Shown here: piece by piece, positions 44,958 through 54,075 of the stretch
Position numbering within the stretch: the first letter of the stretch is position 1
How the letters are laid out: every line of letters begins with the position of its first letter
Assembly (NCBI GenBank): GCA_017399865.1
Contig: JAFQAT010000004.1
Span: 24,261-88,260, forward strand
Direction of reading: 5' to 3'
DNA length: 64,000 bases
Source of the DNA: Bacteroidales bacterium
GTDB lineage: Bacteria > Bacteroidota > Bacteroidia > Bacteroidales > UBA932
The notes under the pieces: model-generated
Databases searched by the model: none
The model's input: the letters and a program-made list of their open reading frames with translations, nothing else
Told to the model about the DNA's origin: nothing
Made by a program: the position numbers and the translations under genes

Positions 44958-45423
44958 GACTTACATGCTCCCGTATAGATTCCGCAAATGCGGCTATGGA
45001 CTGATAATAGCTTCCGTCCTGTCGATTGTGCTTGGCATTCTTATGGCAAATGTCTTCGAAATCATTCCCCAGACCCATACAAGGTTCATATCTATGGTGA
45101 TGTACATTCTGTTCTTTCTCGGTGTGTTCGTCCTCGTAATGACGGAAGAAAAGGATGAAGATGAAATGATAGATTCCATCAGACGCAGGTCCATCGCCAC
45201 TACTGCATTCGTCGCATTCGGATTCTTTATGGTCACAAACCTGGTCATGGCCTTCCTGCACGGATTCAGAAGCCTGGAGTCGATGTCATTCGTCACGTCT
45301 CTGGTTACCGTCCTTACAGGAACCGGTCTTACAAGCATCAACACATACATCATCCTATATCTGTTCATATTCCGTATCTCCATCTGGAAGATGAGACGTC
45401 AATGTAAGGAGGAAGCGGAATGA
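44947..45423 (+). CDS. Four-helix membrane protein, second of a paralogous pair
   Basis: 158-aa paralog of the preceding gene, with the same layout: about four hydrophobic segments and the loop TEEKDEDEMIDSIRRRSI between helices 2 and 3. The opening YMLPYRFRKCGYGLIIASV parallels YLLPHNFKLIGLVMLAPFL of the first protein, so the two arose by duplication. It overlaps the regulator gene by 4 bases (ATGA). The pair could form a heteromer in the inner membrane. The acidic loop is the obvious functional candidate. Confidence 0.75.
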   Translation: MKNKTYMLPYRFRKCGYGLIIASVLSIVLGILMANVFEIIPQTHTRFISMVMYILFFLGVFVLVMTEEKDEDEMIDSIRRRSIATTAFVAFGFFMVTNLVMAFLHGFRSLESMSFVTSLVTVLTGTGLTSINTYIILYLFIFRISIWKMRRQCKEEAE

Positions 45424-45620
45424 AGAACACGGTAAAGGTAGAAAGGGCGATAAAAAACATCACCCAGCAGGAACTGGCGGATGCCGTCGGTGTGTCAAGG
45501 CAGACAATCAACTTCATAGAGACAGGCCGCTACATGCCATCGACTGTCGTGGCTCTGAAGATCGCCAGATATTTCGGCAGACACGCAGACGAGATCTTCC
45601 AACTGGAAGATAATGACTAG
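45420..45620 (+). CDS. Small XRE-family helix-turn-helix regulator
   Basis: 66-aa DNA-binding protein, essentially one Cro/CI-type helix-turn-helix ([39 protein letters not shown]). It ends in the acidic tail [11 protein letters not shown], as seen in stand-alone regulators of this size. It is last in the three-gene cassette and translationally coupled to the membrane gene. It probably represses the cassette promoter at 44412-44441; that is inferred from the arrangement. Confidence 0.9.
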   Translation: MKNTVKVERAIKNITQQELADAVGVSRQTINFIETGRYMPSTVVALKIARYFGRHADEIFQLEDND

Positions 45621-45666
45621 ACCAAGCGCACTTTCAGCATAAAACGCGCGCGGCCCCTGAAATTTT

Positions 45667-45687
45667 GTTATCTTTGCCTAAGATAAC
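45667..45687 (+). promoter_or_regulatory. xth promoter -7 box inside a palindrome
   Basis: A perfect -7 box TATCTTTG (45669-45676) lies within the inverted repeat GTTATCTT/AAGATAAC (45667-45674 and 45680-45687, 5-base loop). A protein binding the palindrome would block the promoter. The xth ATG is 11 bases after the palindrome. Confidence 0.55.
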
Positions 45688-45697
45688 ATTGACAAAT

Positions 45698-46453
45698 ATG
45701 TATAAATTCATTTCATGGAACGTGAACGGCCTGAGGGCTGTGTGCGGAAAAGGGTTTGCGGACATCTTCGAGGAACTGGATGCGGACTTCTTCTGCCTTC
45801 AGGAGACCAAGCTTCAGGAGGGGCAGATCGATCTCGAGTTCCTGGGCTACAGGTCTTACTGGAACTATGCGGACAAGAAGGGCTATTCCGGAACCGCTAT
45901 ATATACAAGACATGAGCCTGTAAGCGTCACATACGGCATAGGCATCGACGAGCACGACCACGAAGGTCGTGTCATCACTCTGGAAATGGAGGACTTCTTC
46001 CTCGTATGCGTATACACTCCTAATTCGCAGGACGGCCTTAAGAGGCTGGACTACAGGATGAGATGGGAAGACGACTTCAGAGCCTACCTGAAAGGACTTG
46101 CAGAGCGCAAAGGCGTGATAGTATGCGGAGACCTCAACGTAGCCCACAAGGAGATTGACCTGAAGAATCCGAAGAGCAACAGGATGAACGCCGGATTCAC
46201 AGACCAGGAGCGCGCCCAGTTCACGAATCTTCTTGATGCGGGATTCATCGACACCTTCCGCTACTTCTACCCGGATCAGACGGACATCTACTCATGGTGG
46301 TCATACCGTTTCCAGGCACGCCAGAAGAACGCAGGGTGGCGTATCGACTATTTCGTGACATCGGAAAATCTTAAAGACCGTCTCACCGGTGCAAAGATCC
46401 ATACCGAAATCTTCGGCTCCGACCACTGTCCTGTCGAGCTGACGCTCGCCTGA
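45698..46453 (+). CDS. xth: Exodeoxyribonuclease III / AP endonuclease
   Basis: Cuts DNA 5' of abasic sites and degrades 3' ends in base-excision repair. The 251-aa enzyme of the EEP superfamily shows [12 protein letters not shown] (Asn), CLQETKLQ (Glu metal ligand), [33 protein letters not shown] (Asp/Asn) and GSDHCPVEL (catalytic Asp-His). The ATG at 45698 is chosen; upstream in-frame codons lie in the promoter. Confidence 0.95.
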   Translation: MYKFISWNVNGLRAVCGKGFADIFEELDADFFCLQETKLQEGQIDLEFLGYRSYWNYADKKGYSGTAIYTRHEPVSVTYGIGIDEHDHEGRVITLEMEDFFLVCVYTPNSQDGLKRLDYRMRWEDDFRAYLKGLAERKGVIVCGDLNVAHKEIDLKNPKSNRMNAGFTDQERAQFTNLLDAGFIDTFRYFYPDQTDIYSWWSYRFQARQKNAGWRIDYFVTSENLKDRLTGAKIHTEIFGSDHCPVELTLA

Positions 46454-46455
46454 CA

Positions 46456-46532
46456 GCTGCATGATATGCCACGGGCCCGGAAGCATTTTCCCTAAAGATT
46501 CCTGCTTTCGGGCCCGTGGCATATCATGCAGC
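46456..46532. terminator. 77-base hairpin between convergent xth and the sensor kinase
   Basis: Arms of 30 bases, 46456-46485 and 46503-46532, are complementary except for one position, with a 17-base loop. It begins 3 bases after the xth stop and ends 9 bases before the kinase stop, so it can serve both genes. The stem is much longer than a normal terminator, and there is no T-run. Confidence 0.7.
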
Positions 46533-46540
46533 CAACCGGA

Positions 46541-49500
46541 TCAGGCCTGATGCTTAGGCAAGGTAACCATGAAAGAAGCCCCGCCCAATGCAAAAGACTT
46601 CTGATAGCTGATCTCGCCCTCGCACTTCTCGATTATGTTGCGGCAGATGGCCAGTCCCAGTCCGGTACCGGAGCTCTTGGTCGTGAAGTTAGGAGTAAAG
46701 AGCTTGTCGAGGTTCTCCTCGCTCACTCCAGATCCATTATCATCCACCACGACATCATAATATCCGTCCCTGATACTGTTTCTCAGGCATATGAGTACCT
46801 TTCCGCGGCCTGAGTCCTCACCTCTTTCCGCTGCTTCCTTCTGATAGATTTCCACAGCCTGGACAGCATTGGTGATGAGGTTCACGAACACACGTATCAG
46901 CTGTGGTTTCGGTGCCATGACAAAGGCGTCCTCCATGCCGATGTAGCTGATGTCTATGTTATCCTTGTTGTCGAAGATGACAAGCTGGTCCTTCAAGGTC
47001 TTGTCCAGATCGATCAGAACCGGGTCTTCACTGTAGAGCTTGGCGAATGTCGAGAATTCGTTGGCCGTTTCTGTCAGGATGTCGATATGCTCCAGAATCA
47101 CTGCAGACACCTCGTCAAACCTTTCCTCCCATTTAGGATTGTTGTTCTCCTTCAGCCTTATGAGCCTCTGGAGCTGGAGCTTGATAGGAGTAAGAGGGTT
47201 CTTGATCTCATGGGCCACCTGACGTGCCATCTGGCTCCAGGCCTTGTCCCTTTCAGCCTGCGCAAGCTGGCGGGTCGAATCCGAAAGGTCATGGACCATA
47301 CGGTTATAGGCCTCGACAAGCGACGATATCTCGTCATCCCTTTTGTATATGATATACTCGAGATTATGGACATCGGCTACCTTCATCTTGTTGCCCATCT
47401 CCAGAAGCGGAGAGAACATCGAGTTCACTTCACGGGTGCTGAAAAGCAGAGAGCCTATGAGCAGAAGGATGAAAAGGTTGAAGATCAGGGCTGCATGGAA
47501 GAAAGCTTCTCTTCTGAAGTCGTAATTCCTTTCAGTATATGGGGAACTGATGATGGCTATCAGATCGCCTTTATCATTGAATATCGGAGCATACATTGAC
47601 CAATAGCTATAGTCATCTATCTGCTCCCTCTGGATGTAGAAACGCTGATTCTCATGACAGATGCTGTGGAAGGCATCCTGATCGATCCTGCTTCCGAGAA
47701 TCATCTTCTCGAACACTTCCGGAGTTGTGGAAAGGAAGACTTTACCGTCAGGAGAATACAGGGTTATGTCTGATTTGGTTGTGTTTCCGATAACTTCCAG
47801 TGATGCGGAGAATTCCTGTCCGCGGAGTTCCTGCCACGATGTCGTCTGCCTTACCCTGTTGTTGACCAGAGCCTGTATGGTAGATATCTTGGTAGACATC
47901 AGGTCATGCATGTTCACTTCATTTCTCTTGTAAACGAACACTACGCTGATGACCGTCATGCTGGCCAGGATCATGAAAGACGAAATGAACAGGATGGTAT
48001 TGATTCTTGTCCTGAAATAGTTTCTTCTGAACCCTTTGTTCTTGTCATCATTCTTAGAGAAGACATAAAGCAAGGCACAAAGCGCCAGGAACAGGTAAGA
48101 GAAAGATGTAAAATACACCATAGCGCCTCGCTGCGGCCTTGATATGATGATGATCTCCTCTTCTCCTATCATATGAAGGAAGTGGACATGACCGTTGGAA
48201 CGGACTACATCCTTCTTCTGGGCCTGCAGTTTTTCCGTATCCTCGAAATACAATGTCGGATACGGATAGTTACCCTTGTATGAAGTAAGCTTGTCTGAGG
48301 CATACTTCGCATATGAGTATAAGGCCGGGATATTGATGTCACCCGGATTGGAGAACTGTCCCAGTATGCTGTAGTATCCTCTGTCTTCACGATTTGACTC
48401 CGGTTCCAGCTCGACCAGCATCCTGGTAAGACCATCTTCATCCGAATAGAAGGCAAATATTCCCACATATCTGCTTCTGCCGTTGGCATCGGTCATGAAC
48501 ATGAAGTTCGACTCCGTTGCGATAGGAGTGCCGTTACGCATGATATTGTTCAGGTACAAGACTCCGTTCCTGTCATTGTCCCTGAAGACCATCACGCTGG
48601 TATTGTACCCCTGTCTTGTACGGAACAGATAGTAATCGGAAAGCCTGTTCAGGATCATCTCCTGCGTATTGTCTATTCTTGTAAGGGTCGCGATCAGCTG
48701 ATCGGAAGCGATCGACTCCTCCACGCCTCTGAGCTGTATCTCCAGACCGAGATCCCTTTCGACGGCAAGTCTGTTCGCCCATACGGTGACCCTGTCCTGC
48801 TCCTTTCTGAATCCAAGTATCGCAGCCGTAATGGTAAAATACAGCGAACACAGGAAAGCGAAGACAGCCAGATTCTTCACCTTGAAGAGATTGTATCGGA
48901 TGCCCAGCGTCTCTCTTACTATCGGCTGCATGGACTGAAGAAGAAGGACCAGACAGAAAAGGATGCCGGTATATGAAAGATAGACGATAACGGTATAATG
49001 TACCATGTCGTTGCCTCTGTACAGCTCCATGCTGATGTTGGAATTAAGTATGAGGCTCTGGAGAGTCAGATGGGTATAGACCAGTGTGCCGGCAGCAGCC
49101 AGGGCGCACAACACCCCATAGACTACGAGCCTGCGACGTCTTAAACGCTTTTCCTCCCTAATATATTCGGCTATCTTTTCCCTCATCATGTATGTACACA
49201 CATACAGAATAATGATGTATGTGTTTATCAGCATCAGTGCTCCAAGAGAGAAGAAGACCTGTCCGTCAGCATACAGTGTCGGCGAGAAAAGTTCGTATGA
49301 GTTGCTCATCTGTCCGCCCCAAGCGAACGCCACGACGATAAGTACCGTGAGTGAACCCACGACTGCAATATAGACCCTGAGTTTCCGGTGGCCGAAAAGG
49401 AAGAGCATCGTCGCCACTGCCAGCAGAACCAGTCCGGTCCATCTCAGGAGAGAGTTGTCAAAGAAATACGATATCTTGTCCGTATCCAGAATGATCTTGA

Positions 49501-50107
49501 AAAGAGGCTTCCCGTCTATGAATACCGGGGAACCGCTGCTTGCCGGAATAACACCGACCGCATATCTTCTGTCTATCTTCAGATGGGGATTGGTTCCGTT
49601 CTCAGAAGCGCTGATCTCTTCGATAAGATTGTTCTTGACCTCGATACCGGCTATAACCCTGACATTCGCCCCGTCCGTGAAGGCTTTGACCACATACCAT
49701 TTAGGTCCAAGGTTCATAAATGACACCTCTTCCGTCACATCAGACAAAGGAGAGGAGATGCGGTTGCTATAGCTGGTAAGCCTCTGGACAGTCAGTCTCC
49801 GGCTTATGTCATCGTTGATTATCGGAAACTGGTTGCTCCAGAATTTGAGCGAGTCATTCTCATACTTGTATATGACCATATCATCCGGAAGCCCCTCAAG
49901 GCACCCGTCCTCATGACCGTCCATAGCCTTCCTGACATACGTCTCAAGCTTGGCCAGCCTCTTCTCGAGTCTTGCCGCCGTCTTTTCCGCAATACGGTCC
50001 ATGTCGTTATCGCTGCCGCTGCCTGCCAATGAAAGTATGAACAGTACGAAAGCTATGAACAGTATCAGCAGAGGAAGACGCTTCTTTATGAAAACGCTGT
50101 TTCTCAT
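46541..50107 (-). CDS. Large NtrY-like membrane sensor histidine kinase
   Basis: 1188-aa sensor kinase with about ten membrane helices (near residues 10-30, 225-270, 285-310, 328-350, 375-395, 410-435, 670-690, 705-735, 875-895), long extracytoplasmic regions, a HAMP-like linker and an NtrY-type transmitter. The H-box is MARQVAHEIKNPLTPIKLQLQRL, then FVNLITNAVQAVEIY (N box), DNGSGV (G1) and TGLGLAICRNII (G2). It probably senses an envelope signal and phosphorylates the NtrC-like protein 1 kb away, though they are not in one operon. It follows rlmH with 1 base between. Confidence 0.92.
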   Translation of the reverse strand: MRNSVFIKKRLPLLILFIAFVLFILSLAGSGSDNDMDRIAEKTAARLEKRLAKLETYVRKAMDGHEDGCLEGLPDDMVIYKYENDSLKFWSNQFPIINDDISRRLTVQRLTSYSNRISSPLSDVTEEVSFMNLGPKWYVVKAFTDGANVRVIAGIEVKNNLIEEISASENGTNPHLKIDRRYAVGVIPASSGSPVFIDGKPLFKIILDTDKISYFFDNSLLRWTGLVLLAVATMLFLFGHRKLRVYIAVVGSLTVLIVVAFAWGGQMSNSYELFSPTLYADGQVFFSLGALMLINTYIIILYVCTYMMREKIAEYIREEKRLRRRRLVVYGVLCALAAAGTLVYTHLTLQSLILNSNISMELYRGNDMVHYTVIVYLSYTGILFCLVLLLQSMQPIVRETLGIRYNLFKVKNLAVFAFLCSLYFTITAAILGFRKEQDRVTVWANRLAVERDLGLEIQLRGVEESIASDQLIATLTRIDNTQEMILNRLSDYYLFRTRQGYNTSVMVFRDNDRNGVLYLNNIMRNGTPIATESNFMFMTDANGRSRYVGIFAFYSDEDGLTRMLVELEPESNREDRGYYSILGQFSNPGDINIPALYSYAKYASDKLTSYKGNYPYPTLYFEDTEKLQAQKKDVVRSNGHVHFLHMIGEEEIIIISRPQRGAMVYFTSFSYLFLALCALLYVFSKNDDKNKGFRRNYFRTRINTILFISSFMILASMTVISVVFVYKRNEVNMHDLMSTKISTIQALVNNRVRQTTSWQELRGQEFSASLEVIGNTTKSDITLYSPDGKVFLSTTPEVFEKMILGSRIDQDAFHSICHENQRFYIQREQIDDYSYWSMYAPIFNDKGDLIAIISSPYTERNYDFRREAFFHAALIFNLFILLLIGSLLFSTREVNSMFSPLLEMGNKMKVADVHNLEYIIYKRDDEISSLVEAYNRMVHDLSDSTRQLAQAERDKAWSQMARQVAHEIKNPLTPIKLQLQRLIRLKENNNPKWEERFDEVSAVILEHIDILTETANEFSTFAKLYSEDPVLIDLDKTLKDQLVIFDNKDNIDISYIGMEDAFVMAPKPQLIRVFVNLITNAVQAVEIYQKEAAERGEDSGRGKVLICLRNSIRDGYYDVVVDDNGSGVSEENLDKLFTPNFTTKSSGTGLGLAICRNIIEKCEGEISYQKSFALGGASFMVTLPKHQA

Positions 50108-50108
50108 G

Positions 50109-50582
50109 TCATTCGTGGTGGTATGGTTCGCCCCTCATAATCGTGAAGGCCCTGTATATCTGTTCGACGAAGATCGCCCTTACCATCTGGTGGGAGAAAG
50201 TCATTCTCGACAAGGACATCCTTGAGTCTGCCCTCTGATATACCGCATCGGAAAAGCCGTATGCTCCGCCTATCACATAGACGATATCCTTTCCAACATA
50301 TGATATCTTGTCCTGAATCACCTTTGCAAGTTCCACCGACGTATACTCCTTTCCCCTTTCATCAAGCAGGACGAGGTCGTCAGCCGGCTTGACGTTCTTC
50401 AGTATCAGTTCGCCTTCACGCACCTTTATCTGTTCCTTCGTCAGAGCCGAGACATTCTTCAGTTCAGGTATCTCTATGACAGAAAACGGGATATAATGCT
50501 TCAGTCTGGAAACATATATGTCCATTCCCTGCCTTACCCAGTCCTTGTCTGTCTTTCCTACGGTCAGTAATGTGATCTTCAT
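50109..50582 (-). CDS. rlmH: 23S rRNA (pseudouridine-1915-N3)-methyltransferase
   Basis: SPOUT-fold methyltransferase that modifies helix 69 of 23S rRNA in assembled ribosomes. 157 aa, normal length. Landmarks: KITLLTVGKTD at the start, LDERGKEYTSVELAKVI, VYVIGGAYGFSDAVYQRAD (the SAM knot) and the C-terminal LSRMTFSHQMVRAIFVEQIYRAF with HHE near the end. I use the Met at 50582 rather than one 4 codons upstream. It is probably co-transcribed with the kinase downstream. Confidence 0.96.
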   Translation of the reverse strand: MKITLLTVGKTDKDWVRQGMDIYVSRLKHYIPFSVIEIPELKNVSALTKEQIKVREGELILKNVKPADDLVLLDERGKEYTSVELAKVIQDKISYVGKDIVYVIGGAYGFSDAVYQRADSRMSLSRMTFSHQMVRAIFVEQIYRAFTIMRGEPYHHE

Positions 50583-50648
50583 ATCATCCTGCAATAATCA
50601 TACAAATATAATGAAAGTCACGGACAGAGTACACAAAAGAAATCTATT

Positions 50649-50679
50649 TTTGCACGGCTCGGAATTTGCAGTATATTTG
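50649..50679 (+). promoter_or_regulatory. Predicted promoter of the DUF4783 gene
   Basis: TTTG (50649-50652), a 19-base spacer, and TATATTTG (50672-50679), 22 bases before the ATG. Confidence 0.7.
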
Positions 50680-50701
50680 CATCTGAATTCAAGGTCGATT
50701 T

Positions 50702-51112
50702 ATGATAAGAGAAAGAATTATTGGAATAATGGCTGCGGCAGTCGCCATGTTCTCCTGTGCAGATGCATCTGCACAGGACAGCAGCTACGATGTATTCAAT
50801 CCTATTTCAAAGTATATCGCGTGCGGCGACGCCGAGAAGCTGTCCGCATGGTTCTCCGACAACCTGGAAGTCACAATTTTCTCAAATTCAAACGACTCCA
50901 GCAGGAATCAGGCACGTCAGATCATGAAGTCTTTCTTCCGTTCATACACCCCGCGTTCGTTCGAAATCACCCATAAGGCGGGACGTTCCAACAAGAAATA
51001 CGCTTTAGGAACGCTGAATGCGGGCGGCGAAATGTTCGTCGTGACCATTTTCGTCAACTACACCGACACAGACTACCGCATCCAGCATCTTAAGATAGAA
51101 AGGATGGATTAG
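50702..51112 (+). CDS. DUF4783 secreted protein
   Basis: 136-aa exported protein with a signal peptide (about residues 1-24, ending ASAQ). The body is a compact alpha+beta domain like the NTF2-like DUF4783 family: YDVFNPISKYIACGDAEKLSAWF, ARQIMKSFFRSYTPRSFEITH, YALGTLNAGGEMFVVTIFV, and the C-terminal IQHLKIERM. The family is widespread in Bacteroidota and uncharacterised. Its stop codon overlaps the stop of the convergent NtrC-like gene. Confidence 0.85.
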   Translation: MIRERIIGIMAAAVAMFSCADASAQDSSYDVFNPISKYIACGDAEKLSAWFSDNLEVTIFSNSNDSSRNQARQIMKSFFRSYTPRSFEITHKAGRSNKKYALGTLNAGGEMFVVTIFVNYTDTDYRIQHLKIERMD

Positions 51113-52257
51113 AGCACGTACGCTTTCACATCCGAAGCCGTGATCCTGCTGCCCGAAAGGATGAGAAGGCGCTCCACGACATTGCGGAGCTCGCGGATGT
51201 TTCCTGTCCACGACTTATCTACGAGCAGCTGCATCGCATCCTCATCGACCTCACGTGGCTGCATTCCTGTCTCTGAGCATATCTGATCTATGAAGTATCC
51301 GACAAGGAGCGGAATATCCGACTTGCGTTCATCAAGCGTCGGCATATTTATCACGATGACACTCAGACGGTGATAAAGGTCTTCCCTGAAACGTCCCTGG
51401 GCGATCTCCTCCTTGAGATTCTTGTTCGTCGCCGCCAGAACCCTGACGTCCACAACGATATCCTTGTCGCTGCCCACTCGTGAGAGTTTCTTCTCCTGAA
51501 GAACCCTAAGGACCTTTGCCTGGGCTGCAAGGGACATGTCACCGATCTCGTCCATGAACAGAGTGCCTCCGTCAGCCTGCTCGAACTTTCCCTTATGCTG
51601 CTTTATGGCCGATGTGAACGAGCCTTTCTCATGGCCGAAGAGTTCGCTTTCAATCAGTTCCGATGGAATCGCGGCGCAGTTCACCTCCACATAAGGCGCT
51701 GCAGAGCGATGGCTCTTCTGATGGAGGTTGCGGGCGACCAGTTCCTTTCCCGTACCGTTCGCTCCCACGATAAGCACTCTCGCATCGGTCGGTGCCACCT
51801 TGTCTATCATATCCCTGACATGGAGCAGTGCAGGTGACTCGCCCACCATCTCCTGTCCATAGACCTTCTTCTTGAGGATCTTTGTCTCCTTGACAAGAGA
51901 CACCTTGTCGGTAGCATTCTTTATCGTTATCAGGATGCGGTTCAGATCAAGAGGCTTCTGGATGAAATCGAATGCTCCCTTCTTGATGCATTCGACTGCA
52001 GTATCGATATCTCCATGGCCTGAAATCATTATGACGGCCGAGTCCACACCCATCTGTGCGAGACGGTCGAGAACCTCCATTCCGTCCATCTCAGGCATCT
52101 TTATGTCACAGAATATCACGCTGTATCTTTCCTTGTCCACCATCGCACAGCCCTGTGCGCCGTTTTCAGCCACATCCACATCATAGCCTTCGTCTGCCAG
52201 GATCTCCTTCAGGGAATTACGGATGGATCTCTCGTCGTCAATTATCAGAATCTTCAT
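51109..52257 (-). CDS. NtrC-like response regulator with altered GAFTGA loop and no HTH domain
   Basis: 382-aa two-domain protein: a receiver (phosphoacceptor Asp near residue 51 in FCDIKMPEMDG) and a sigma-54-type AAA+ domain (Walker A GANGTGKE, Walker B GGTLFMDEIGDM, arginine-finger region FREDLYHRLSVI). The sigma-54-contacting loop, normally GAFTGA, reads GSFTSA, and the protein ends right after the AAA+ lid (GSRITASDVKAYVL) without the usual Fis-type DNA-binding domain. It may therefore act from solution or through a partner. The start at 52257 (MKILIIDDE) is chosen over an ATG two codons upstream. The NtrY-like kinase nearby is its likely partner. Confidence 0.92.
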   Translation of the reverse strand: MKILIIDDERSIRNSLKEILADEGYDVDVAENGAQGCAMVDKERYSVIFCDIKMPEMDGMEVLDRLAQMGVDSAVIMISGHGDIDTAVECIKKGAFDFIQKPLDLNRILITIKNATDKVSLVKETKILKKKVYGQEMVGESPALLHVRDMIDKVAPTDARVLIVGANGTGKELVARNLHQKSHRSAAPYVEVNCAAIPSELIESELFGHEKGSFTSAIKQHKGKFEQADGGTLFMDEIGDMSLAAQAKVLRVLQEKKLSRVGSDKDIVVDVRVLAATNKNLKEEIAQGRFREDLYHRLSVIVINMPTLDERKSDIPLLVGYFIDQICSETGMQPREVDEDAMQLLVDKSWTGNIRELRNVVERLLILSGSRITASDVKAYVL

Positions 52258-52293
52258 GACCATTAAGTTTATAGTTCTACAAATATCGACATT

Positions 52294-52325
52294 TTTGGGA
52301 GTTTACACAATATTTTATATTTTTG
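52294..52325 (+). promoter_or_regulatory. Predicted cmk-ispH promoter
   Basis: TTTG (52294-52297), a 20-base spacer, and TATTTTTG (52318-52325), 27 bases before the cmk ATG. Confidence 0.7.
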
Positions 52326-52352
52326 CTTGGTTTTAGAGTTTTACGTGTACTA

Positions 52353-53033
52353 ATGCAGATACCTGACATCATCATCGCCATCGACGGATACTCGTCCACC
52401 GGCAAAAGTTCATTCGCCAAGCTCATCGCAAACGAGTTTTCCTTCCTGTATCTCGACTCCGGTGCTCTTTACAGGGGCGTCACCCTTTTCGCCATCGAAA
52501 ACGGATACATCGGGGACGACAATACAATTAATGTGCCTGAACTTGAAAAGGCGCTCGAAAATCTGGACCTTCATTTCGGACCGGAGGGCACATACATCGG
52601 AGACAGGTGCATCGAGAAGGAGATCAGGTCCATGGAGGTCGCAGGCAAGGTCAGTCCGATAGCGGCTGTAGCTCAGGTACGTGCATACGTCGACAGGAAG
52701 CTCAGGGAATTCGGAAAGAAAGGACGCATCGTCATGGACGGACGTGATATCGGAACGACTGTCTTTCCAGAGGCGGAGCTCAAGCTGTTCATGACAGCAG
52801 ACCCTCTCGTAAGGGCACAGAGAAGAGCTGACGAAATGAAGGCAAAGGGAATGGAAACCGACCTTCAGGAAGTGCTGAAGAATCTCCAGGAGAGAGACTA
52901 CATCGACTCGCACAGGGAAGTGTCGCCGCTCACACAGGCGGATGACGCGATAGTGCTCGACAACTCTGACATGACCATGGAAGACCAGGTTTCATGGCTG
53001 AAGGATATCATCAAGGAACGTTTCGGACTCTGA
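52353..53033 (+). CDS. cmk: Cytidylate kinase
   Basis: Phosphorylates CMP and dCMP with ATP. 226 aa. The P-loop is DGYSSTGKSSFAK, followed by YLDSGALYRGVTLFA (nucleotide-binding), GRIVMDGRDIGTTVFPEAELKLFMTA and the C-terminal DREVSPLTQADDAIVLDNSDMT-like stretch (REVSPLTQADDAIVLD). The ATG at 52353 is chosen; upstream in-frame codons are in the promoter. It precedes ispH by 4 bases. Confidence 0.95.
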   Translation: MQIPDIIIAIDGYSSTGKSSFAKLIANEFSFLYLDSGALYRGVTLFAIENGYIGDDNTINVPELEKALENLDLHFGPEGTYIGDRCIEKEIRSMEVAGKVSPIAAVAQVRAYVDRKLREFGKKGRIVMDGRDIGTTVFPEAELKLFMTADPLVRAQRRADEMKAKGMETDLQEVLKNLQERDYIDSHREVSPLTQADDAIVLDNSDMTMEDQVSWLKDIIKERFGL

Positions 53034-53037
53034 TCTT

Positions 53038-54009
53038 ATGATTACCGTTGACATAGACAAGAATTCAGGATTCTGCGCAGGAGTAATCAGAGCGATCGGC
53101 AAGGCCGAGGAGTTTCTGGCCGGCGGAGACGACAGCCGTCTCTACTCTCTTGGCGCAATCGTCCACAATGACTCTGAGCTTGAAAGGCTTTCGGGCAAAG
53201 GTCTGGTCACGATTGACAAGGACGATTTCGATGAAATGGTCAATGCGGAAGGCGAGGTGCTCCTTATCAGAGCCCACGGAGAGCCGCCTCAGACATATGA
53301 AAGAGCCGCTGCTCTCGGATTTCAGGTCATAGACTGTACATGTCCCGTAGTGCTCAAGCTGCAGCAGCGGATCAAGGAATCATACATGAGGCAGAAGGAA
53401 AACGGAAGCGGTCAGATCATCATCTTCGGAAAGACAGGTCATGCCGAGGTTCTCGGCCTCATAGGTCAGACAGACGGTAATGCAGTCGTGGTCGAGGACA
53501 TTCCGATGATGGAAGAGGCGATCGCTGCAGGAAAGATAAGGCTGGATGTCCCTACCGAAGTGTTCAGCCAGACCACCAAGAGTCCGGCAGAGTACAAGAG
53601 CCTCTGCTCAAGGCTGGAGGAAGACATGGCGCGTTTCAACGAACTGTCCGTCGAAAGATTCAAGGGTCGCGAAATGCTATCCATCCATGACACCATCTGC
53701 TCGCAGGTAGCCACAAGGCATGAAAGGCTGTCGAAATTTGCGATGGACCACGACCTCATCATATTCGTTGCCGGCAAGGCAAGTTCAAACGGCAAGGTCC
53801 TCTGCGACCTATGCAAATCCCTCAACATACGCACCTACCACATAGATTCGCCAGGCGAGATAAAGAGAGAGTGGTTCAGGGCGGACGACAGGGTCGGAAT
53901 CTGCGGGGCGACATCGACCCCGAAATGGCTTCTGGAAGAGACCGCCGCACATGTGCTGGAGTTCAACAAATATGTGCCGGAATGGGAAGAGACATTTAAA
54001 ATTTGGTAA
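53038..54009 (+). CDS. ispH: 4-hydroxy-3-methylbut-2-enyl diphosphate reductase
   Basis: Last step of the MEP isoprenoid pathway: reduces HMBPP to IPP and DMAPP with an Fe-S cluster. 323 aa. The three cluster cysteines are visible: Cys13 (SGFCAGV), Cys102 (DCTCPVV) and Cys221 (HDTICSQVA). RAHGEPP, GKTGHAEVLG (His) and CGATSTPKWLLEE (Ser-Thr-Pro) are further IspH marks. It forms a pair with cmk, and the efp promoter overlaps its 3' end. Confidence 0.96.
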   Translation: MITVDIDKNSGFCAGVIRAIGKAEEFLAGGDDSRLYSLGAIVHNDSELERLSGKGLVTIDKDDFDEMVNAEGEVLLIRAHGEPPQTYERAAALGFQVIDCTCPVVLKLQQRIKESYMRQKENGSGQIIIFGKTGHAEVLGLIGQTDGNAVVVEDIPMMEEAIAAGKIRLDVPTEVFSQTTKSPAEYKSLCSRLEEDMARFNELSVERFKGREMLSIHDTICSQVATRHERLSKFAMDHDLIIFVAGKASSNGKVLCDLCKSLNIRTYHIDSPGEIKREWFRADDRVGICGATSTPKWLLEETAAHVLEFNKYVPEWEETFKIW

Positions 54010-54033
54010 GATAGATACATTTTTATATTTTTG
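54002..54033 (+). promoter_or_regulatory. Predicted efp promoter
   Basis: TTTG (54002-54005) overlaps the last codons of ispH, followed by a 20-base spacer and TATTTTTG (54026-54033). The efp ATG is 42 bases on. Confidence 0.75.
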
Positions 54034-54075
54034 CAGCCGATTTTTAAAGACTAATAATTTAATACTTATATTTTT

